Shown: piece by piece, positions 61,604-64,000 of the stretch
Layout of the letters: each line of letters starts with the position of its first letter
Position numbering within the stretch: the first letter of the stretch is position 1
Source: Methylobacterium sp. J-070
GTDB taxonomy: Bacteria > Pseudomonadota > Alphaproteobacteria > Rhizobiales > Beijerinckiaceae
Direction of reading: 5' to 3'
Length of the DNA stretch: 64,000 nt
Assembly (NCBI RefSeq): GCF_022829385.1
Contig: NZ_JAKSXX010000189.1
Span: 31,390 to 95,389, forward strand
Position numbers and translations under genes: made by a program
The notes under the pieces: model-generated
What the model saw: the letters and a program-made list of their open reading frames with translations, nothing else
Databases searched by the model: none
Told to the model about the DNA's origin: nothing

Positions 61604-63204
61604 ATGGAACAGCCGAAGCGCTGAACCGCATCCGCCGCGAACCTTTCGGGGCACGGGCACATCAGGGCGCGGGCCGACCGGGCGGACAGATCCACGTCGA
61701 GCGCGACCGCTTGGAGATCGCGCCCGCGATGAGCGCGGCCCCCCCGTTCCCAATTGAGGCTCTGCCGCCCGTGATGCGCGCCGCCATCGAGGCGCTGGAG
61801 GAGCACGTTCAGGCGCCCCGATCCCTATGCGCCCATAGCGTGCTCTCCGCGGCGATGCTGGTCTGCCAAGGGCTCGCCGACATCAAGGTGGAGGGCCTGC
61901 CCGCCCCGGTCCCGCTGTCCCTGTTCATGCTGGCCATCGCCGTCTCGGGCGAGCGCAAGTCCGCCTGCGATACCCTCGCCTTGCGCGCCGTAGCCGATGA
62001 GGAAGCCCGGCTGCGGCTGGAGCACGCCGAGGAGGACCGCCGGTTCAAAGCCGCCTGGGCGGCTTTCGAGGCCGAGAAGAAGAAGATCGAGCGTGACACT
62101 AAGATCGACCGGGCCGAGCGGGAGAGCCGCCTTCTGGCACTGCGCGAGCCGGTGCCGCCGGTCACGCCCATCATCCGCGCGGAGGAGCCGAACCTCGAAG
62201 GTCTCATCAACCTGCTGCGCGTCGGGCGCGCCAGCGTCGGGATCTTCACGTCCGAGGCCGGACAATTCCTCGGCGGCCACGGGATGGGCCCAGAGGCCCG
62301 GACGCGTACCGTCACCGGCCTGTCGAAACTCTGGGACAACGGATCAGCTCAGCGGGTGCGCGCGGCGGATGCTCAGACCTTCGTCGGCCGCCGTGTCGGC
62401 ATAAGCCTCGCGGCCCAACCGCGAGTCGCCTCGACCTTCGTTGGCGATGAACTGGCCAACGATCAGGGCATCGTCGGCCGGTTCTTGGTGATGTTCCCCG
62501 AAAGCACAATCGGCTTCCGGGTATTCCGCGCGACCAACCCGAGCGAAGATCAGCGCCTCATCGCATTCCAGGATCAGTGCCGCCGCTGCCTGGAGGTCGG
62601 GCTACCGATCCGCGAGGGCGCGCGGAACGAGTTGGCCCCGCCTGTGCTGGACCTCGCGCCCGACGCCTGGACGCTGTTCCGACAGTTCGGCCAGTCGATC
62701 GAGGACGAGAACAGTCCCGGCAAAGCGTGGCGTCCGGTGTCGTCTGCAGCGGGCAAGATCGCCGAGAACGTAGCGCGCATCGCTGGCATCCTCACCCTGT
62801 TCGCTGCCCCCGACGTAGCCCACCCCAGCCGAATTAACGGACCCGCCCGCAGCCTGGATGCGATGGTCTCAGCCGAGACGATGGCCGCGGCCTGCGCGAT
62901 CGGGATGTTCTACCTGCGCGAGGCCCTCCGCATCACTGGGCACGCGATCCTCGACCCCGAGACACGCGCGCAGAATGATCTCGCCGAGTGGCTGGCCGAC
63001 CCGAAGGCGTGGGGTATCGGCAAGCTGATCTCTCCAACCCTCATCCAGCAGTTCGCGCCGAAGCACCTTCGGGGTGACGCGGGCACAGTCCACCGCCGCG
63101 TCGAGGCGCTGGTCCGCTTCGGATGGCTGGAGCCCGCCGGGAAGCAGGAGATCGGCGGCAAGAGGTTCAAGGAGACCTACCGGATCGTCGGGGAGGCAGG
63201 ATAG
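61594..63204 (+). CDS. DUF3987 replicative-helicase-like protein
   Basis: The 536-residue protein is a DUF3987 member, a RecA-like ATPase family encoded beside primases in phages and islands. The degenerate P-loop is VSGERKSACD (about 117-126). A long charged helix follows (about 130-185), then VGIFTSEAGQFLGGHGM and ISLAAQPRVAS. The C-terminal winged-helix part (GDAGTVHRRVEALVRFGWLE) may bind DNA. With the Toprim protein it forms the element's replication module. GGAGG lies upstream of the ATG at 61594. Confidence 0.85.
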   Translation: MPVNGTAEALNRIRREPFGARAHQGAGRPGGQIHVERDRLEIAPAMSAAPPFPIEALPPVMRAAIEALEEHVQAPRSLCAHSVLSAAMLVCQGLADIKVEGLPAPVPLSLFMLAIAVSGERKSACDTLALRAVADEEARLRLEHAEEDRRFKAAWAAFEAEKKKIERDTKIDRAERESRLLALREPVPPVTPIIRAEEPNLEGLINLLRVGRASVGIFTSEAGQFLGGHGMGPEARTRTVTGLSKLWDNGSAQRVRAADAQTFVGRRVGISLAAQPRVASTFVGDELANDQGIVGRFLVMFPESTIGFRVFRATNPSEDQRLIAFQDQCRRCLEVGLPIREGARNELAPPVLDLAPDAWTLFRQFGQSIEDENSPGKAWRPVSSAAGKIAENVARIAGILTLFAAPDVAHPSRINGPARSLDAMVSAETMAAACAIGMFYLREALRITGHAILDPETRAQNDLAEWLADPKAWGIGKLISPTLIQQFAPKHLRGDAGTVHRRVEALVRFGWLEPAGKQEIGGKRFKETYRIVGEAG

Positions 63205-63206
63205 CA

Positions 63207-63962
63207 ATGAGCGATCTGCCCCTGTTCGACCCGTTCAAGGCTCTGGAAGAAATCCGCCGCAAGAGCCGCGAGGCGGAGCCAGATAGTGCTCTAGCCGAAA
63301 CTCTAGCAAAACTCTCGCAACCCCTAAAATCGGCAAATAACGTTTCAGATCAGAGCGTTACGCCAAACTCTAGCACTCTAGCAGGTCTAGCAGGGGGGGG
63401 CGGGCCAGACACCTCCGCGCGTACACGCGAAGAAGAAGAAGAAAGAAAAGAAAATATAATAAAATCATATACTTACGCGGGAGGGGCGGCGCAGCAGGGG
63501 GTGGGGGCTGTGTCCGTCCCGACACCCCCTGCTAGAGTTGCTAGAGCTGCTAAAGTTGATCTAACCTATTCTAAAAAAACAAATTTCCTGAAAATTGGCC
63601 CTGCTAGAGTTCTGCCGGACGGCCTTCCGCATTGGCGCTCTGGCCTCTCGCGGCTCTCGGCCGAACGTCCGCCCTGCCCCGGCTACCGTGGAGACGAGTG
63701 GATCGCTGTCTTCAGGCGAGCGCTGGGTTTCCTCGATACCTTCGGCGCCCAGGCCGAGGCGTTGGGCTGGACCGCGGTCCGGTTGTTCGGGGTCCACCCC
63801 GAGGCCGGTATCATCCGGGTTGATGCCTGCGGTGGTCTGGTGTTGCCGGTCAGCGGTCTAGTCCGCGCGATCACGGCCACGGAGATCTCGTTCGGCCACC
63901 TAACCCACCGCGAGAAGCCCGGCCAGCCTGAAGGGGTGCCGTGGTGGGAGTTCGGCCAGTGA
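63207..63962 (+). CDS. Unknown protein containing iteron-like DNA
   Basis: The 251-residue protein has a low-complexity first half (Ser/Leu/Ala repeats, then EEEEERKENIIK, then Gly/Ala). The compact second half (residues about 145-251: GDEWIAVFRRALGFLDTFGAQ, VRLFGVHPEAGIIRVDACGG) shows the usual GC-rich codon pattern. The first half uses the codon CTA many times, which is otherwise rare here, because the DNA contains repeated CTCTAGCA units. The N-terminal half may exist for DNA reasons, as an origin, more than for its protein sequence. Confidence 0.72.
   Translation: MSDLPLFDPFKALEEIRRKSREAEPDSALAETLAKLSQPLKSANNVSDQSVTPNSSTLAGLAGGGGPDTSARTREEEEERKENIIKSYTYAGGAAQQGVGAVSVPTPPARVARAAKVDLTYSKKTNFLKIGPARVLPDGLPHWRSGLSRLSAERPPCPGYRGDEWIAVFRRALGFLDTFGAQAEALGWTAVRLFGVHPEAGIIRVDACGGLVLPVSGLVRAITATEISFGHLTHREKPGQPEGVPWWEFGQ
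63287..63392. repeat. Iteron-like direct repeats AACTCTAGCA
   Basis: Six related 9-10 bp units lie on the plus strand at 63287 (TGCTCTAGCC), 63299 (AACTCTAGCA), 63310 (AACTCTCGCA), 63366 (AACTCTAGCA), 63374 (CACTCTAGCA) and 63384 (GGTCTAGCA). Confidence 0.75.
63428..63475. other. AT-rich tract between repeat clusters (possible DNA-unwinding element)
   Basis: An almost pure A/G run followed by AAAATATAATAAAATCATAT lies in an otherwise GC-rich gene, exactly between the direct and the inverted repeats. Confidence 0.6.
63530..63611. repeat. Inverted copies of the iteron (TGCTAGAGTT)
   Basis: Units on the opposite strand lie at 63530 (TGCTAGAGTT), 63539 (TGCTAGAGCT), 63548 (TGCTAAAGTT) and 63602 (TGCTAGAGTT). 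The first three are spaced exactly 9 bp apart. Confidence 0.75.
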
Positions 63963-64000
63963 TCCCCGCCCGCGACGCCTGGGGGCCGTTCCGCCCAGAC
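63959..64000 (+). CDS. Possible next element gene (partial, cut by window end)
   Basis: A GTG overlapping the preceding stop (GTGA) opens a frame MIPARDAWGPFRPD that runs off the window. The overlap style matches the other genes of this operon, but too little is visible to name it. Confidence 0.4.
   Translation, partial: MIPARDAWGPFRPD

Noticed and set aside
63287..63611. CRISPR array or tandem-repeat reading of the CTCTAGCA units
   Set aside because: Units are 9-10 bp, partly overlapping and in two orientations; there are no spacers of constant length.

Overview
The window is a high-GC chromosomal segment from an alphaproteobacterium of the Hyphomicrobiales, most likely Methylobacterium or a close relative. 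This assignment is an inference. It rests on the alphaproteobacterial form of DnaG (zinc ligands lost), the CarB insertion, the atpHAGDC order, the chvE-gguA-gguB sugar transporter, the zf-CHCC protein, DUF6111, and REP-like palindromes of the kind common in Methylobacterium and Bradyrhizobium.

Layout. 1-5.3 kb: end of msrP, a LysR regulator, trxB, an ELM1-family protein, a small exported protein and greA. 5.3-11.1 kb: carB, a membrane protein and carA. 11.2-17.3 kb: yqeY, dnaG, rpoD and a class III adenylate cyclase, all on +. 17.4-19.5 kb: a less GC-rich glycosyltransferase/TPR gene and a retropepsin-like protease. 19.7-22.8 kb: a TPP riboswitch followed by thiO-thiS-thiG-thiE. 23.3-27.5 kb: ATP-grasp, alpha-E, transglutaminase and Anbu proteasome-like genes on -, forming a conserved but functionally unresolved system. 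27.6-30.8 kb: radC (broken by an in-frame amber codon), map, a zinc-finger protein and an FAD monooxygenase. 30.9 kb: tRNA-Leu(UAA) followed by about 1 kb of gene-poor DNA. 32-34.7 kb: small and hypothetical genes. 34.8-41.5 kb: hrpB, a thioesterase, a decayed SMP-30 lactonase, then a coupled DUF1285-NUDIX-DUF6111-CCA transferase operon. 41.5-46.7 kb: F1 ATP synthase genes atpHAGDC on -, with REP-like hairpins between cistrons. 46.9-53.2 kb: two DsbA-fold proteins, argG, a hypothetical gene, a vapBC pair with a perfect operator-like palindrome, mtgA and a farnesyl diphosphate synthase gene. 53.6-56.8 kb: gguB, gguA and only the 3' third of chvE.

From about 56.8 kb to the end lies the left arm of an integrative element that has split chvE. 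It carries a tyrosine integrase, an AT-richer unknown gene, an AlpA-like regulator, several short overlapping unknown genes, a Toprim primase-like protein, a DUF3987 helicase-like protein, and an ORF holding iteron-like repeats around an AT-rich tract. The last feature looks like a replication origin. The right end is outside the window, so I cannot tell a phage satellite from a prophage or an ICE.

The best candidates for something undescribed are this element, especially the iteron region and the unknown genes at 58276 and 59671, and the Anbu/ATP-grasp operon, which is known by context but not understood.
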